Notes: generated from the sequence alone by a model not told the origin. Positions 18,471-27,485 are shown, numbered from the stretch's first letter. The stretch: DNA of 64,000 bases from Alistipes_A hominis (GCF_014288115.1 NZ_JACOOK010000002.1:496001-560000), one strand, 5' to 3'. Made by a program: numbers and translations.

Positions 18471-19379
18471 ATGTGGCTGACACTGGCATTTTTTTCATCG
18501 CTTTTTCTCGGTCTCGACGAGGTGGCGAAGAAAAGCGCGCTGAAAGACAACGCCGTTATTCCGGTGCTGGCGCTCAGCATTCTGCTGAGCGCCGCCCTGT
18601 TCCTGCCGTTGCAATTGGTGAGCGTTTTCTCACCGGATACGCTGTTGGACACCGCCTTCTACATTCCCCCCGTATCCGCCGACGCGCACTGGGGGATTCT
18701 GCTGAAAGCGGCAATCGTACTCGGATCGTGGATATTCGGTTTCTTTGCGACCAAGCACCTGCCGCTGACGATCTCGTCGTCGGTCAAGGCGAGCCGCCCG
18801 GTTTTCGTCGTACTCGGGGCGATCCTGATTTTCGGCGAGCGGCTCAATTTCAGCCAGTGGGCCGGCGTGATCGTCGTGCTGACGGCGCTGGTCGTTCTGT
18901 CGAACCTCGACAAACGCGACGGCCGGGACGACCGCGAACCGCCGCGCCGAAAAATGCTGTGGGTCTATTTCCTGATCGCCTCGACGTTGCTGGGCGCGGC
19001 GAGTGCGCTGTGGGACAAATTCCTGATCGTCCGTTACGACCGGCTGGCCATACAGGCCTACACCTGTTACTACCAGTCGCTGATGATGATCGTGATCGTG
19101 CTGCTGATGTGGTATCCGAAACGAAAACAAACCACGCCGTTGCAGTGGCGGTGGACGATCTTTCTGACCGGATTCCTGCTGACCGTATCGGATTTTTTGT
19201 ACTTCTATGCGTTGAGCGATCCCGAGGCGCTGTTGTCGGTACTCTCGCCGATCCGCCGGTCGGGCGTCGTATTCACGTTCGTCGTCGGAGCGATCCTGTT
19301 CCACGAACGGCAGATCAAGGTGAAAGCGGCGATTCTCGCCGTCGTACTGGCTGGCACCATGCTGCTCTATTTCGGATAA
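18471..19379 (+). CDS. DMT-superfamily (EamA-type) permease
   Basis: A 302-residue inner-membrane protein with about ten hydrophobic helices arranged as two five-helix EamA-like halves. Examples are LALSILLSAALFLPLQLV near 35, ILGSWIFGFFATKHLPLTISSSVKASRPVFVVLGAILIFGERL near 80-125 (the typical conserved end of the first half) and LLSVLSPIRRSGVVFTFVVGAILFHERQ near 255-285 in the second half. Family members move metabolites or drugs. The substrate is unknown. It converges on typA over a shared hairpin. Confidence 0.85.
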   Translation: MWLTLAFFSSLFLGLDEVAKKSALKDNAVIPVLALSILLSAALFLPLQLVSVFSPDTLLDTAFYIPPVSADAHWGILLKAAIVLGSWIFGFFATKHLPLTISSSVKASRPVFVVLGAILIFGERLNFSQWAGVIVVLTALVVLSNLDKRDGRDDREPPRRKMLWVYFLIASTLLGAASALWDKFLIVRYDRLAIQAYTCYYQSLMMIVIVLLMWYPKRKQTTPLQWRWTIFLTGFLLTVSDFLYFYALSDPEALLSVLSPIRRSGVVFTFVVGAILFHERQIKVKAAILAVVLAGTMLLYFG

Positions 19380-19395
19380 ACCTTTCCCGAAAATA

Positions 19396-19426
19396 CGAAA
19401 AGGCGGATCGTCGATCCGCCTTTTCG
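19396..19426. terminator. Bidirectional terminator between the DMT permease and typA genes
   Basis: A 14-bp perfect stem (19396-19409 with 19413-19426) with loop GTC. Its A-run on one side and T-run on the other serve both convergent genes. Confidence 0.88.
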
Positions 19427-19445
19427 TTATCTTGTTTTCGACCGT

Positions 19446-21245
19446 TTATTTCGCCTGACGTTTGCGTTCGGTCTCGTTCAGGACAATCTTGCGCAGCCGG
19501 ATCGACTTCGGCGTCACTTCGACATATTCGTCTTCTTTGATGTATTCGAGCGCTTCCTCCAGCGAGAAGATCACCGGCGGCGCGATCGACACCTTGTCGT
19601 CCGAACCGCTGGCGCGCATATTGGTCAGTTTTTTCGACTTGGTCAGGTTGATTACGATATCTTCCTGACGCGTGCTTTCGCCCACTACCTGTCCGGCGTA
19701 AATCTCGTCCTGCGGCGATACGAAAAACGTGCCGCGATCCTGTAGCTTGTTGATCGCATAGGCATAAGCCGTACCGGTCTCCATCGCGATCAGCGAACCG
19801 TTTTGGCGCATCTCCATATCCCCTTTATACGGTTCGAACCCTTTCAGCCGATGCGACATGACGGCTTCGCCGGCCGTAGCGGTCAGCAGGTTGCTGCGCA
19901 GCCCGATGATTCCGCGCGACGGAATTTCGAATACGATCCGCTGGCGGTCGTAAATCGAAGTCATGTCGAGCAGCGTCCCTTTGCGTTTGGTTACCAGCTC
20001 GATCGCCTTGCCCGAATACGCTTCCGGAATGTCGATCGTCAGTTCTTCGACCGGTTCGCACTTTTTCCCGTCGATCTCCTTGATAATCACTTTCGGCTGA
20101 CCGACCTGCAATTCGTATCCTTCGCGGCGCATCGTTTCGATCAGCACCGACAGGTGCAGCACGCCGCGCCCGTACACGATAAAACTATCGGACGAAGCGC
20201 CCGGCACCACGCGCAACGCCAGGTTCTTTTCGAGTTCGCGGTCGAGACGCTCCTTGATGTGGCGCGACGTCACGTATTTTCCCTCCTTGCCGAAGAACGG
20301 CGAGTCGTTGATCGTAAACAACATGCTCATCGTCGGTTCGTCGATTGCGATCGGTTCCAGCGGCTCCGGATTTTCGAAATCGCAGATCGTATCGCCGATC
20401 TCGAACCCTTCGATGCCGACCAGCGCGCAAATCTCGCCGCATTCGACCCGCTCGACTTTGGTTTTGCTCAATCCGTCGAATACCATCAGATCCTTGATTC
20501 GGGTCTTGACCATCGTTTTACCGTCGCGTTTGGCCAGCGTGATCGGCATCCCCGACTTCAGCGTCCCGCGCGTCAACTTGCCGACGGCGATCCGGCCGAC
20601 GTAAGGCGAATACTCCAGCGACGTGATCAGTAACTGCGGCGTACCCTCCTTTTGCTGCGGCGCCGGAATGTTGTCGATAATCGCATCGAGCAACGGGGTG
20701 ATGTCCCCGGTGCGTTCTTTCCATACGTGCGACATCCAACCCTGTTTCGCACTACCGTAGATCGTCACGAAATCGAGCTGATCTTCGGTCGCGTTCAGCG
20801 TGAACATCAGGTCGAACACCTGCTCGTACACCTCTTCGGGACGGCAGTTCGGCTTGTCCACCTTATTAACCACGACGATCGGCTTTTTACCGAGCGACAG
20901 CGCCTTCTGCAACACGAAGCGCGTCTGCGGCATCGTCCCTTCGAAAGCGTCCACCAGCAGCAGCACGCCGTCGGCCATGTTCAGCACCCGCTCCACCTCG
21001 CCGCCGAAATCCGAGTGGCCCGGGGTATCGATAATGTTGATTTTTATTCCCTTATAATTCACCGACACGTTCTTCGACAGGATCGTAATCCCCCGCTCGC
21101 GTTCGAGGTCGTTATTATCGAGGATCAGTTCGCCGGTTTTTTCATTGTCACGGAAAAGGTTGCCCTGCAGGATCATTTTATCGACGAGCGTGGTTTTGCC
21201 GTGGTCGACGTGGGCAATAATCGCAATATTGCGTAAATTTTGCAT
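19446..21245 (-). CDS. typA: Translational GTPase TypA/BipA
   Basis: Ribosome-binding GTPase of the EF-G class, linked to ribosome assembly and stress or cold adaptation. The 599 residues have the G motifs AHVDHGKTTLVD (G1, near 11), RERGITI (G2), DTPGHSDFGGEV (G3, near 74) and NKVDKPNCRP (G4, near 127), then EF-G-like domains II, III and V and the BipA-specific C-terminal domain. The ATG at 21245 (MQNLRNIAIIAH) is chosen over an in-frame upstream start at 21269, because that one overlaps a TACCTTTG promoter element. Confidence 0.96.
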   Translation of the reverse strand: MQNLRNIAIIAHVDHGKTTLVDKMILQGNLFRDNEKTGELILDNNDLERERGITILSKNVSVNYKGIKINIIDTPGHSDFGGEVERVLNMADGVLLLVDAFEGTMPQTRFVLQKALSLGKKPIVVVNKVDKPNCRPEEVYEQVFDLMFTLNATEDQLDFVTIYGSAKQGWMSHVWKERTGDITPLLDAIIDNIPAPQQKEGTPQLLITSLEYSPYVGRIAVGKLTRGTLKSGMPITLAKRDGKTMVKTRIKDLMVFDGLSKTKVERVECGEICALVGIEGFEIGDTICDFENPEPLEPIAIDEPTMSMLFTINDSPFFGKEGKYVTSRHIKERLDRELEKNLALRVVPGASSDSFIVYGRGVLHLSVLIETMRREGYELQVGQPKVIIKEIDGKKCEPVEELTIDIPEAYSGKAIELVTKRKGTLLDMTSIYDRQRIVFEIPSRGIIGLRSNLLTATAGEAVMSHRLKGFEPYKGDMEMRQNGSLIAMETGTAYAYAINKLQDRGTFFVSPQDEIYAGQVVGESTRQEDIVINLTKSKKLTNMRASGSDDKVSIAPPVIFSLEEALEYIKEDEYVEVTPKSIRLRKIVLNETERKRQAK

Positions 21246-21266
21246 AGAATGGATTTTTGTCGGGAG

Positions 21267-21294
21267 CAAAGGTACGAAATAAAATTTATCTTTG
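21267..21294. promoter_or_regulatory. Back-to-back -7 elements for typA and aroB
   Basis: On the minus strand TACCTTTG (21274-21267) lies 21 bases before the typA ATG. On the plus strand TATCTTTG (21287-21294) lies upstream of aroB. They are only 12 bases apart. No ideal TTTG is seen for either at the usual spacing. Confidence 0.55.
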
Positions 21295-21360
21295 TATTAT
21301 AATTCCGAGATATGCCGCAGGCGGAAAACGCCGGGGCGGCGCAGGACAAATCCACAGAAC

Positions 21361-22404
21361 ATGAAACAAGTGATCGAGGTTAAACGCAGGGAAGGGAAGC
21401 CTTCGCAGGTGGTCGTAGGCGACGTGATCAACTCGCTCGACAATTACCTGCCCGAAGGCAAACGGGTTATTATCATCACCGACGGGAATGTACACCGCCG
21501 TTACAAGGAGATCATCAACCGGTACGACTATTGTCTGATCGGCCTGGGGGAAACGATTAAGACCATGACGACGGTCAACAAACTCTACGCCGAATTGCTC
21601 GAACGGGGAGCCGACCGGACGACGTTCATCGTCGGCATCGGCGGCGGCATCGTTACCGATATCACCGGGTTCGTCGCGTCGACCTACATGCGCGGACTAC
21701 GGTTCGGATTCGTCGCTACGACGCTGCTGGCCCAGGTGGACGCCAGCGTCGGGGGCAAAAACGGAGTCAACTACGAAGGATACAAAAATATGGTCGGCAC
21801 GTTCAATCAGCCCGATTTCGTACTGTGCGACCTGTCGATGCTGCAAACGCTGCCCGACCGCGAGTTCCGGGCCGGGCTGGCCGAGATCATCAAAGCGGGC
21901 CTGATCGCCGACCGGGGCCTGTTCGAACTGTTCGAAAACCATCCGATCGACGCATTCCGCAACGACCAATCGCTGCTGAACGAAGCCATCACGCGGGCCA
22001 TCCGCGTCAAAGCCGACGTCGTCGAACGCGACGAACGCGAAAGCGGTGAACGACGCAAGCTGAACCTCGGACATACGTTTGCCCACGCCATCGAAAAGTG
22101 CGGCAACGAATTCCTGCACGGCGAAGCGGTCGCGATCGGCACGGTCATGATCGCCCGCTTGTCGGCCCACTTGGGAACCGCGACGCAGGACGAAGCCGAC
22201 CGCGTGCGGCGGGTATTCGAACGGATGGGCCTGCCGATTCGTACGGAGATCGACTTCAAACGGCTCGTCAAAGCGTTGAAGCACGACAAGAAAAAAGAGG
22301 CCGACTCGGTCAGCTTCGTTTTACTGCGCGGCATCGGCGACTGCGAAATCCGCCGGTTCACGTTCGACGAGATCGACCGGCTGCCGGATCCGGCGGCCGA
22401 ATAA
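21361..22404 (+). CDS. aroB: 3-dehydroquinate synthase
   Basis: Second enzyme of the shikimate pathway, converting DAHP to 3-dehydroquinate with NAD+ and a divalent metal. The 347 residues include the NAD-binding glycine run IVGIGGGIVTDITGFVASTYMRG near 90-112, TTLLAQVDASVGGKNGVN near 118-136, and the metal-binding motifs LNLGHTFAHAIE near 236-247 and HGEAVAIG near 254. The ATG at 21361 starts the conserved part (MKQVIEVKRREG). Upstream in-frame sequence overlaps the promoter and has atypical Arg-rich content. Confidence 0.95.
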   Translation: MKQVIEVKRREGKPSQVVVGDVINSLDNYLPEGKRVIIITDGNVHRRYKEIINRYDYCLIGLGETIKTMTTVNKLYAELLERGADRTTFIVGIGGGIVTDITGFVASTYMRGLRFGFVATTLLAQVDASVGGKNGVNYEGYKNMVGTFNQPDFVLCDLSMLQTLPDREFRAGLAEIIKAGLIADRGLFELFENHPIDAFRNDQSLLNEAITRAIRVKADVVERDERESGERRKLNLGHTFAHAIEKCGNEFLHGEAVAIGTVMIARLSAHLGTATQDEADRVRRVFERMGLPIRTEIDFKRLVKALKHDKKKEADSVSFVLLRGIGDCEIRRFTFDEIDRLPDPAAE

Positions 22405-22422
22405 TATCGACGAAAAGTCCCG

Positions 22423-22466
22423 AAACGAAAGCCTCCGGCACAGATACGTGCCGGAGGCTTTCGTTT
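22423..22466. terminator. Bidirectional terminator between aroB and lptG
   Basis: A 19-bp perfect stem (22423-22441 with 22448-22466), 6-base loop, A/T-rich ends on both sides, between convergent genes. Confidence 0.9.
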
Positions 22467-22493
22467 CTCAATACCCCCGTTCGGGATAGTCCG

Positions 22494-23588
22494 CTATTTC
22501 GGAGCCTTCTTGTAAAGGTAGAATGCGATGAACGAATAGATGATGTTCGGGATCCAGACGGCGATTCCGGGCGGCAGCAATCCGCCCTTAGCAAACTCTT
22601 CGCCGAACTTGCTGAACAAGATGAACGAGAACGCCAGCACGATGCCGATGCCGATGTGAAGCCCGGTTCCTCCGCGCACTTTGCGCGACGACAGCGACAC
22701 GCCGATGATCGTCAGGATAAATGTCGAGGCCGGAAAGGCGAACCGGTTGTGCCGTTCCACCTCGAAGCGGGCGATCATATCCGACCCCTTGGCCCTTTGC
22801 TGCTGGATAAAATGGCCGAGCGTTACGATATCCATTGTCTTGACCAGTTCTTCCACACGCCCCAGTTCGCTTGTATTCAGGTTTATAAGCGTATCGAGCG
22901 CCTGCGTGTTATTAAAAATCTCCTTGTCGTCCTCAAATTTCCGGTAGACGCTTTTCGGAGCGCTCCAACGTCCCGTTTCGGGATCGAACTTCGCATTCGC
23001 AGCCTCGAGCGAAGATACGATCGTCCCGTTCTCGTAAGTTTCGAGCACGAAGAACGCCGCAGTCCGGGTCTGCTCGGTATAGTCTCGGATATAAGCGAAC
23101 GTGCCCGGCTCGATCTGCCGGTAAATATGCGGATCGTACTTCGCCCCCTTGATATTCTTGATGTAGTTCAATTCGAACTTCAGTCGCTCGCCGTTCGCCG
23201 CGGGAATCACCACCAGGTTCAGCACCAGGCTCAGCAGCGTGATCGCCCCGGCGCTGAGGATATAAGGCCACATCAGCCGCCGGAAACTGATCCCGGCCGA
23301 CAAGATCGCGATGATCTCGGTCTGATAAGCCAATTTCGACGTGAAGAAAATAACCGCGATAAACGTGAACAGCCCACTGAACTGATTGATAAAGAACGGT
23401 ATGAAATTCAGATAATACTGAAGGACGATTTTCGACAGCGGGGCCTTCAGTTCGATGAAGTCGTCGATCTTTTCGGCCGCGTCGAAGATCACGACCACGA
23501 CGATGATCAGCGCAATAGCGAAAAAATAGGTCCCCAGGAACTTGCGGATGATGTAACGGTCTATGATTTTGATTCCGGGGAATTTCAT
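22494..23588 (-). CDS. lptG: LptF/LptG-family permease (YjgP/YjgQ)
   Basis: Inner-membrane subunit of the LPS export ABC complex LptB2FG, extracting LPS from the membrane. The 364 residues show three helices at each end: DRYIIRKFLGTYFFAIALII near 10-30, LPTM-region equivalents near 50-110 (TEIIAILSAGISFRRLMWPY, a conserved family motif) and a C-terminal triplet (RFAFPASTFILTIIGVSLSS, GIGIVLAFSFILFSKFGEEF). A periplasmic beta-jellyroll lies between about 130 and 260. LptF and LptG are hard to separate by eye; the symbol is the more likely one. It probably follows tgt in one transcript (90-base gap). Confidence 0.85.
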   Translation of the reverse strand: MKFPGIKIIDRYIIRKFLGTYFFAIALIIVVVVIFDAAEKIDDFIELKAPLSKIVLQYYLNFIPFFINQFSGLFTFIAVIFFTSKLAYQTEIIAILSAGISFRRLMWPYILSAGAITLLSLVLNLVVIPAANGERLKFELNYIKNIKGAKYDPHIYRQIEPGTFAYIRDYTEQTRTAAFFVLETYENGTIVSSLEAANAKFDPETGRWSAPKSVYRKFEDDKEIFNNTQALDTLINLNTSELGRVEELVKTMDIVTLGHFIQQQRAKGSDMIARFEVERHNRFAFPASTFILTIIGVSLSSRKVRGGTGLHIGIGIVLAFSFILFSKFGEEFAKGGLLPPGIAVWIPNIIYSFIAFYLYKKAPK

Positions 23589-23678
23589 ATTCGTGATTCG
23601 TGCGCTGTTGCTATGCGTTTCAAACTGCGGTCAAAGTTAACGAAAATCCGGTATTTCGGGGCCGGTTCCCGCCTAAAT

Positions 23679-24809
23679 TTACAATCGCTGCGACAGTTTA
23701 ACGACCATTCCGGGTTTCCACGCCGAAAAAGTTCCGTCGAGGATGCGCCGGCGCGCTTCGTTCACCAGCCACAGGTAGAAGGCGAGGTTGTGCAGGCTCG
23801 CGATCTGCGCGGCCAGCATTTCGCCGGCGACGGTCAGGTGGCGCAGGTAAGCCTTCGTGTACGCCGTATCGGCGAAGCAGTTGCCCGCCGGATCGATCGG
23901 CGAAAAATCGTCGCGCCACTTCTGGTTGCGGATATTGATGATCCCCTCGCTGGTAAACAGCATCCCGTTGCGTCCGTTGCGCGTCGGCATCACGCAATCG
24001 AACATATCCACGCCGCGCTCGATCGCTTCGAGCAGGTTTACCGGCGTTCCGACTCCCATCAGGTAACGCGGCCGGTCGATCGGCAGGATTCCGTTCACCA
24101 GTTCGATCATTTCGTACATTACCGGCGCAGGCTCGCCGACGGCCAGTCCCCCGATCGCATACCCGTCGGCGTCGAACTGCTGCACGAATTCGGCGGAACG
24201 CGTCCGCAGATCCGGATAGGTACATCCCTGCACGATCGGAAAAAGCGACTGGCGGTAACCGTACTTCGGCCGCGTCGCGGCATACCGCTCGAAACAACGT
24301 TCGAGCCACCGGCAGGTCAGATTCAGCGATTTGGCCGCATAATCGTACGGAGCGTCCCCGGGAGGACATTCATCGAACGCCATCATGATATCGGCCCCGA
24401 TACTCCGCTGCACGTCCATCACGCTCTCCGGCGTAAACAGGTGTTTCGACCCGTCGATGTGCGAACTGAAACGGCACCCTTCCTCGGTGATTTTGCGGCA
24501 CTCGGCCAGCGAAAAGACCTGAAAACCGCCGCTATCGGTCAGTATCGGCCGCTCCCACCCGCAGAAACGGTGCAGGCCGCCGGCCCGTTCGAGGATTTCG
24601 GTGCCCGGCCGCAGGTACAGGTGATAGGTATTCCCCAAAATGATCTGCGCGCCCACCTCCTGCTGCAAGTCGCGGTGGAAAACGCCCTTGACGCTTCCGA
24701 CCGTTCCTACGGGCATAAAAATCGGCGTTTCGATCGTCCCGTGACCGGTCGTGATTACCCCGGCGCGCGCCGCACTGTGCGGATCGGTATGTGCGAGTTC
24801 AAAATTCAT
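23679..24809 (-). CDS. tgt: Queuine tRNA-ribosyltransferase
   Basis: Exchanges the guanine at position 34 of GUN-anticodon tRNAs for the queuosine precursor preQ1. The 376 residues include ETPIFMPVGTVGSVKG near 28-43, ILGNTYHLYLRPG near 60-72, LTDSGGFQVFSL with the catalytic Asp near 90-101, the GGLAVGEP motif near 225, RYLMGVGTPVNLLEAIERGVDMFDCVMPTRNGR near 255-290, and zinc ligands in the C-terminal quarter. The ATG at 24809 (MNFELAHTD) matches the family start. A promoter -7 box ends only six bases upstream, implying little or no leader. Confidence 0.96.
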   Translation of the reverse strand: MNFELAHTDPHSAARAGVITTGHGTIETPIFMPVGTVGSVKGVFHRDLQQEVGAQIILGNTYHLYLRPGTEILERAGGLHRFCGWERPILTDSGGFQVFSLAECRKITEEGCRFSSHIDGSKHLFTPESVMDVQRSIGADIMMAFDECPPGDAPYDYAAKSLNLTCRWLERCFERYAATRPKYGYRQSLFPIVQGCTYPDLRTRSAEFVQQFDADGYAIGGLAVGEPAPVMYEMIELVNGILPIDRPRYLMGVGTPVNLLEAIERGVDMFDCVMPTRNGRNGMLFTSEGIINIRNQKWRDDFSPIDPAGNCFADTAYTKAYLRHLTVAGEMLAAQIASLHNLAFYLWLVNEARRRILDGTFSAWKPGMVVKLSQRL

Positions 24810-24815
24810 GAAGGG

Positions 24816-24823
24816 CAAAGGTA
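24816..24823 (-). promoter_or_regulatory. -7 promoter element abutting the tgt start codon
   Basis: On the minus strand TACCTTTG occupies 24823-24816, and the ATG begins at 24809. With transcription starting some five to seven bases after the element, the mRNA would start at or next to the start codon (leaderless). Confidence 0.55.
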
Positions 24824-24850
24824 AATATTTTTTCGCGGATCGGGAAACCG

Positions 24851-24882
24851 TTTGGGTATTCCCCCAAAATCCCGTACATTTG
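24851..24882 (+). promoter_or_regulatory. Promoter of the glycosyltransferase-sigma factor operon
   Basis: TTTG at 24851-24854, exactly 20 bases, then TACATTTG at 24875-24882. It is a full consensus match, about 110 bases before the GTG start. Confidence 0.8.
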
Positions 24883-24990
24883 TAAACCGTTTTCCGGGCC
24901 GGCGACGACCGCCGAGTGAAAACCCGTCCGACAAACGACGTTCTGGCAACCGGGACAGAATCAACGAAATACGTTTAAACCGATCGCATC

Positions 24991-26169
24991 GTGGAATACT
25001 TGGATCTCCTGTATAACGACCTGACGGCAAAGGGTATCGTCCATCCTTACTGGGTCGTGGGACTGATAGGGGCCGCGCTCGTTTTTTTCTTCATCCAACT
25101 GCATTACTACCTGGGGCGCTACGGCCGGCTGCCGCGGTTCCGCAACAACCGGGGCATCCGTCAGGACATTCCCTCGCCGCCGGTTTCGGTCGTGGTCGTG
25201 GTTCGTGGCAACTCCTTCTACTTCATCGAGCATACCTTGCCATTGTTGCTGGGACAGCAATACGACGAATTCGAAGTCGTCCTGGTCGATTGCAGCTACG
25301 ACGACGAGATCGGGGAGATCTTGCGGGAAAAAAGCCTTGTCGTGCCGAACCTGCACGTAACCTGCATCCGGCAGCAGAGCCATCACGAACACAGCATCAA
25401 GCTGGCCCTGACGGTCGGGATCAAAGCGGCGCGTTACGAGCACCTGATATTCACGACGCAGGACAGTTACCCCGTTTCCGAGAAATGGCTGTCGCTGATG
25501 GCCAAAGGATTTATTTGCGGGGACGTGGTCATCGGTTACTGCGGCATCGAACCCAAAAAGGGCATGGCCAACCGGTGGATGCGTTGCAGTCGCCTGATGA
25601 CCTCGGTGCGCTACCTGTCCGCCGCGACGCGGGGGAAAACCTTCCGTGGCACCGAGCACAACATCGGTTACACGAAAAGCCTCTATTTCGACAGCAGGGG
25701 GTTCAACCACCTGAATATGAATATCGGCGTCGACGACCTGTTTATCCAGAAAATCGTCCGCGCGGACAACGTCAGCGTCGTAATGAATCCGAATGCGACC
25801 GTACGCCAGATCCAGTACGGAGGCCTCGGCTGGTGGTACGGCGTCAACAAATATTTCGGGCACGCTTTTCGTTACTATCCGGCAAAGGCCCGAAGGGCAG
25901 TCCGCAACGAACTCTCCAGTCGGTTCCTGTTTTTCGCGACAACGGCGGCAGCGGCGGCGTTGCTGCCTGTCCGATGGATCGCGGTTCCATTGCTGCCCGC
26001 TCTGCTGAGGCTGCTGATCGTCGAACTGAAAATGCGCCGGATCGGACGGCGGCTCGGCGAAAAAAAATTTGGGGGAACTTACATCCTGTATGATTTCTGG
26101 GCCCCGCTAGGCGGCTTTTTGATGACGTTGAGCCGCCGGATACGGCCTAACAAAGCGATATGGCGATAG
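24991..26169 (+). CDS. Membrane-associated family 2 glycosyltransferase
   Basis: A 392-residue protein with a membrane helix near residues 20-42, a GT-A nucleotide-sugar domain from about 65 (SVVVVVRGNSFYFIEHTLPLLLGQQYDEFEVVLVDCSYDDE) and one or two helices near 318-345. The acceptor/donor-site Asp pairs are less standard than in textbook GT2: TTQDSYPVS near 150 takes the DxD position and IGVDDLFIQKI near 245 resembles the ED catalytic region. It probably adds a sugar to a lipid-linked or envelope glycan. The start is a GTG at 24991 preceded by a strong promoter. The stop overlaps the sigma factor gene by 10 bases, so translation is likely coupled. Confidence 0.82.
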   Translation: MEYLDLLYNDLTAKGIVHPYWVVGLIGAALVFFFIQLHYYLGRYGRLPRFRNNRGIRQDIPSPPVSVVVVVRGNSFYFIEHTLPLLLGQQYDEFEVVLVDCSYDDEIGEILREKSLVVPNLHVTCIRQQSHHEHSIKLALTVGIKAARYEHLIFTTQDSYPVSEKWLSLMAKGFICGDVVIGYCGIEPKKGMANRWMRCSRLMTSVRYLSAATRGKTFRGTEHNIGYTKSLYFDSRGFNHLNMNIGVDDLFIQKIVRADNVSVVMNPNATVRQIQYGGLGWWYGVNKYFGHAFRYYPAKARRAVRNELSSRFLFFATTAAAAALLPVRWIAVPLLPALLRLLIVELKMRRIGRRLGEKKFGGTYILYDFWAPLGGFLMTLSRRIRPNKAIWR

Positions 26170-26738
26170 AAGATTACATAATTGCCACCGATCAGGAACT
26201 GATCGGGCGGGTGCAGGACGGGGATTCGACCGCTTTCGAACACCTGTTCAACCGTTACCGCGACTCGATCTACCAACTCTACATGCAGCGCACCGGGGGT
26301 AACGTGGACGACACCAACGACCTACTGCAGGAGACGTTCGTCAAAGTATACCTGAATCTGCAGCGTTACAGCAGCCGTTTCACGTTCGGCCAATGGGTCT
26401 ATACGATCGCACGGAATACGTTCATCGACTACACGCGGCGCCGGCGCGACGATACGGTGTCGATCGACTATGTCGGCGAAGGGATCGGCGTATCCGGCTC
26501 CCTCGGAGGCCCGACCCCCGAGGAGCACCTGATCACGCACCAGAGCCAGGTTCAGTTGGAAGGATTGCTGGCGAAAATGTCGCCGCGCTACCGCGAATTG
26601 ATCGAACTCCGTTTCTTCCGTGAATTCTCTTACGAAGAGATCGCCGCAAAACTCTCGCTCCCGATGGGAACGGTCAAAACCCAGATACACCGGGCCCGCG
26701 AACAGTTGTGCCGATTCATCACCGAAAACAAAGAATAA
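26160..26738 (+). CDS. ECF-type RNA polymerase sigma factor
   Basis: A 192-residue sigma-70-family protein. Region 2 spans about 25-95 (AFEHLFNRYRDSIYQLYM, DLLQETFVKVYLNL and FGQWVYTIARNTFIDYTRRRR, the -10-binding helix). A Gly-rich linker follows near 105-120. Region 4 spans about 130-185 (YRELIELRFFREFSYEEIAAKLSLPMGTVKTQIHRAREQL, a helix-turn-helix). There is no obvious anti-sigma gene next to it. The gene downstream runs on the opposite strand. Coupling to the glycosyltransferase upstream suggests an envelope-related or growth-linked role. Confidence 0.9.
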   Translation: MAIEDYIIATDQELIGRVQDGDSTAFEHLFNRYRDSIYQLYMQRTGGNVDDTNDLLQETFVKVYLNLQRYSSRFTFGQWVYTIARNTFIDYTRRRRDDTVSIDYVGEGIGVSGSLGGPTPEEHLITHQSQVQLEGLLAKMSPRYRELIELRFFREFSYEEIAAKLSLPMGTVKTQIHRAREQLCRFITENKE

Positions 26739-26784
26739 CTTTCGGAGATTCAATAAGCCCCATGATTTTGATTAACGCGGCCTC

Positions 26785-27456
26785 TCAATCATTATCCGTA
26801 TTACTAAAAAAACGTTTCACAACGTTCTCGAAATAAAAGTCCGTGATTTGCGGATGTAACTTATCGGGAATGAAGACAGCATGTACCGTACGATCCGGCA
26901 TCAATAAGCAATAATAAGGAACCCCCTTCCGGTCGACATCGGAAAATTTTTCAACATTGTAGAAAAGAAAACGATCTCTGCCAAAATTGGCAACTGCATC
27001 TTTAAATGAATGCATATCAGAATATTCCGAAATAATGACAGGAGTCACTTTATATTTTTCCGCAATTTCCGCAATTTTCCGTAATGCAAAAACCACACAA
27101 TCCGCGCAGTTCAGTTCACTGTATCTCAATATAAGCACAGGCCCTTTTCCCAGCGCCTGATCCAACGTATACTTTCTCTGATCCGCCGCTACCAATTCTG
27201 CATTAAACGCTTTTATGTCTTCATTCAAAAGCAAGCCACTGAAACAACTTTTAAGGTATTTCACTTCCAGAGAAGAAGATCGTGAACCTGCCTCCCGAAT
27301 AATCGAATCCCTCAATTCGACCGCTGTTTCCGCATCCGAAACGCGTTTAACAAGAATAAGGTTCGTTACAATAAGAAAAACGACGGCTAAACCGGCCGCT
27401 ATAAGATATATTTTTTTCAAAACAAAAAATTGACGAATGTTCGGTTTCGTACCCAA
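26785..27456 (-). CDS. Membrane-anchored thioredoxin-fold protein with CADC motif
   Basis: A 223-residue protein with an N-terminal membrane helix (IYLIAAGLAVVFLIVTNLIL) and a periplasmic thioredoxin-like domain. The redox motif is CADC in LRYSELNCADCVVFAL near residue 117. The cis-Pro position is met by KGVPYYCLL near 180. It has no ATG near the front: a TTG at 27456 gives this span, and a TTG at 27420 (reading MKKIYLIAAG) is equally plausible. It is the last gene of the NVEALA cassette, 29 bases after the second Cys-rich peptide gene. A role in oxidising or shuffling disulfides of those peptides is an inference from position and motif. Confidence 0.75.
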   Translation of the reverse strand: MGTKPNIRQFFVLKKIYLIAAGLAVVFLIVTNLILVKRVSDAETAVELRDSIIREAGSRSSSLEVKYLKSCFSGLLLNEDIKAFNAELVAADQRKYTLDQALGKGPVLILRYSELNCADCVVFALRKIAEIAEKYKVTPVIISEYSDMHSFKDAVANFGRDRFLFYNVEKFSDVDRKGVPYYCLLMPDRTVHAVFIPDKLHPQITDFYFENVVKRFFSNTDND

Positions 27457-27485
27457 AGAAAGAATTGTCTTAACCTTAGCTCAAT

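Noticed and set aside
22098..24824. 908-codon plus-strand open frame opposite tgt and lptG
   Set aside because: Antisense to two clearly conserved genes; its Arg/His/Asp-rich composition is typical of shadow frames in this GC-rich codon usage.
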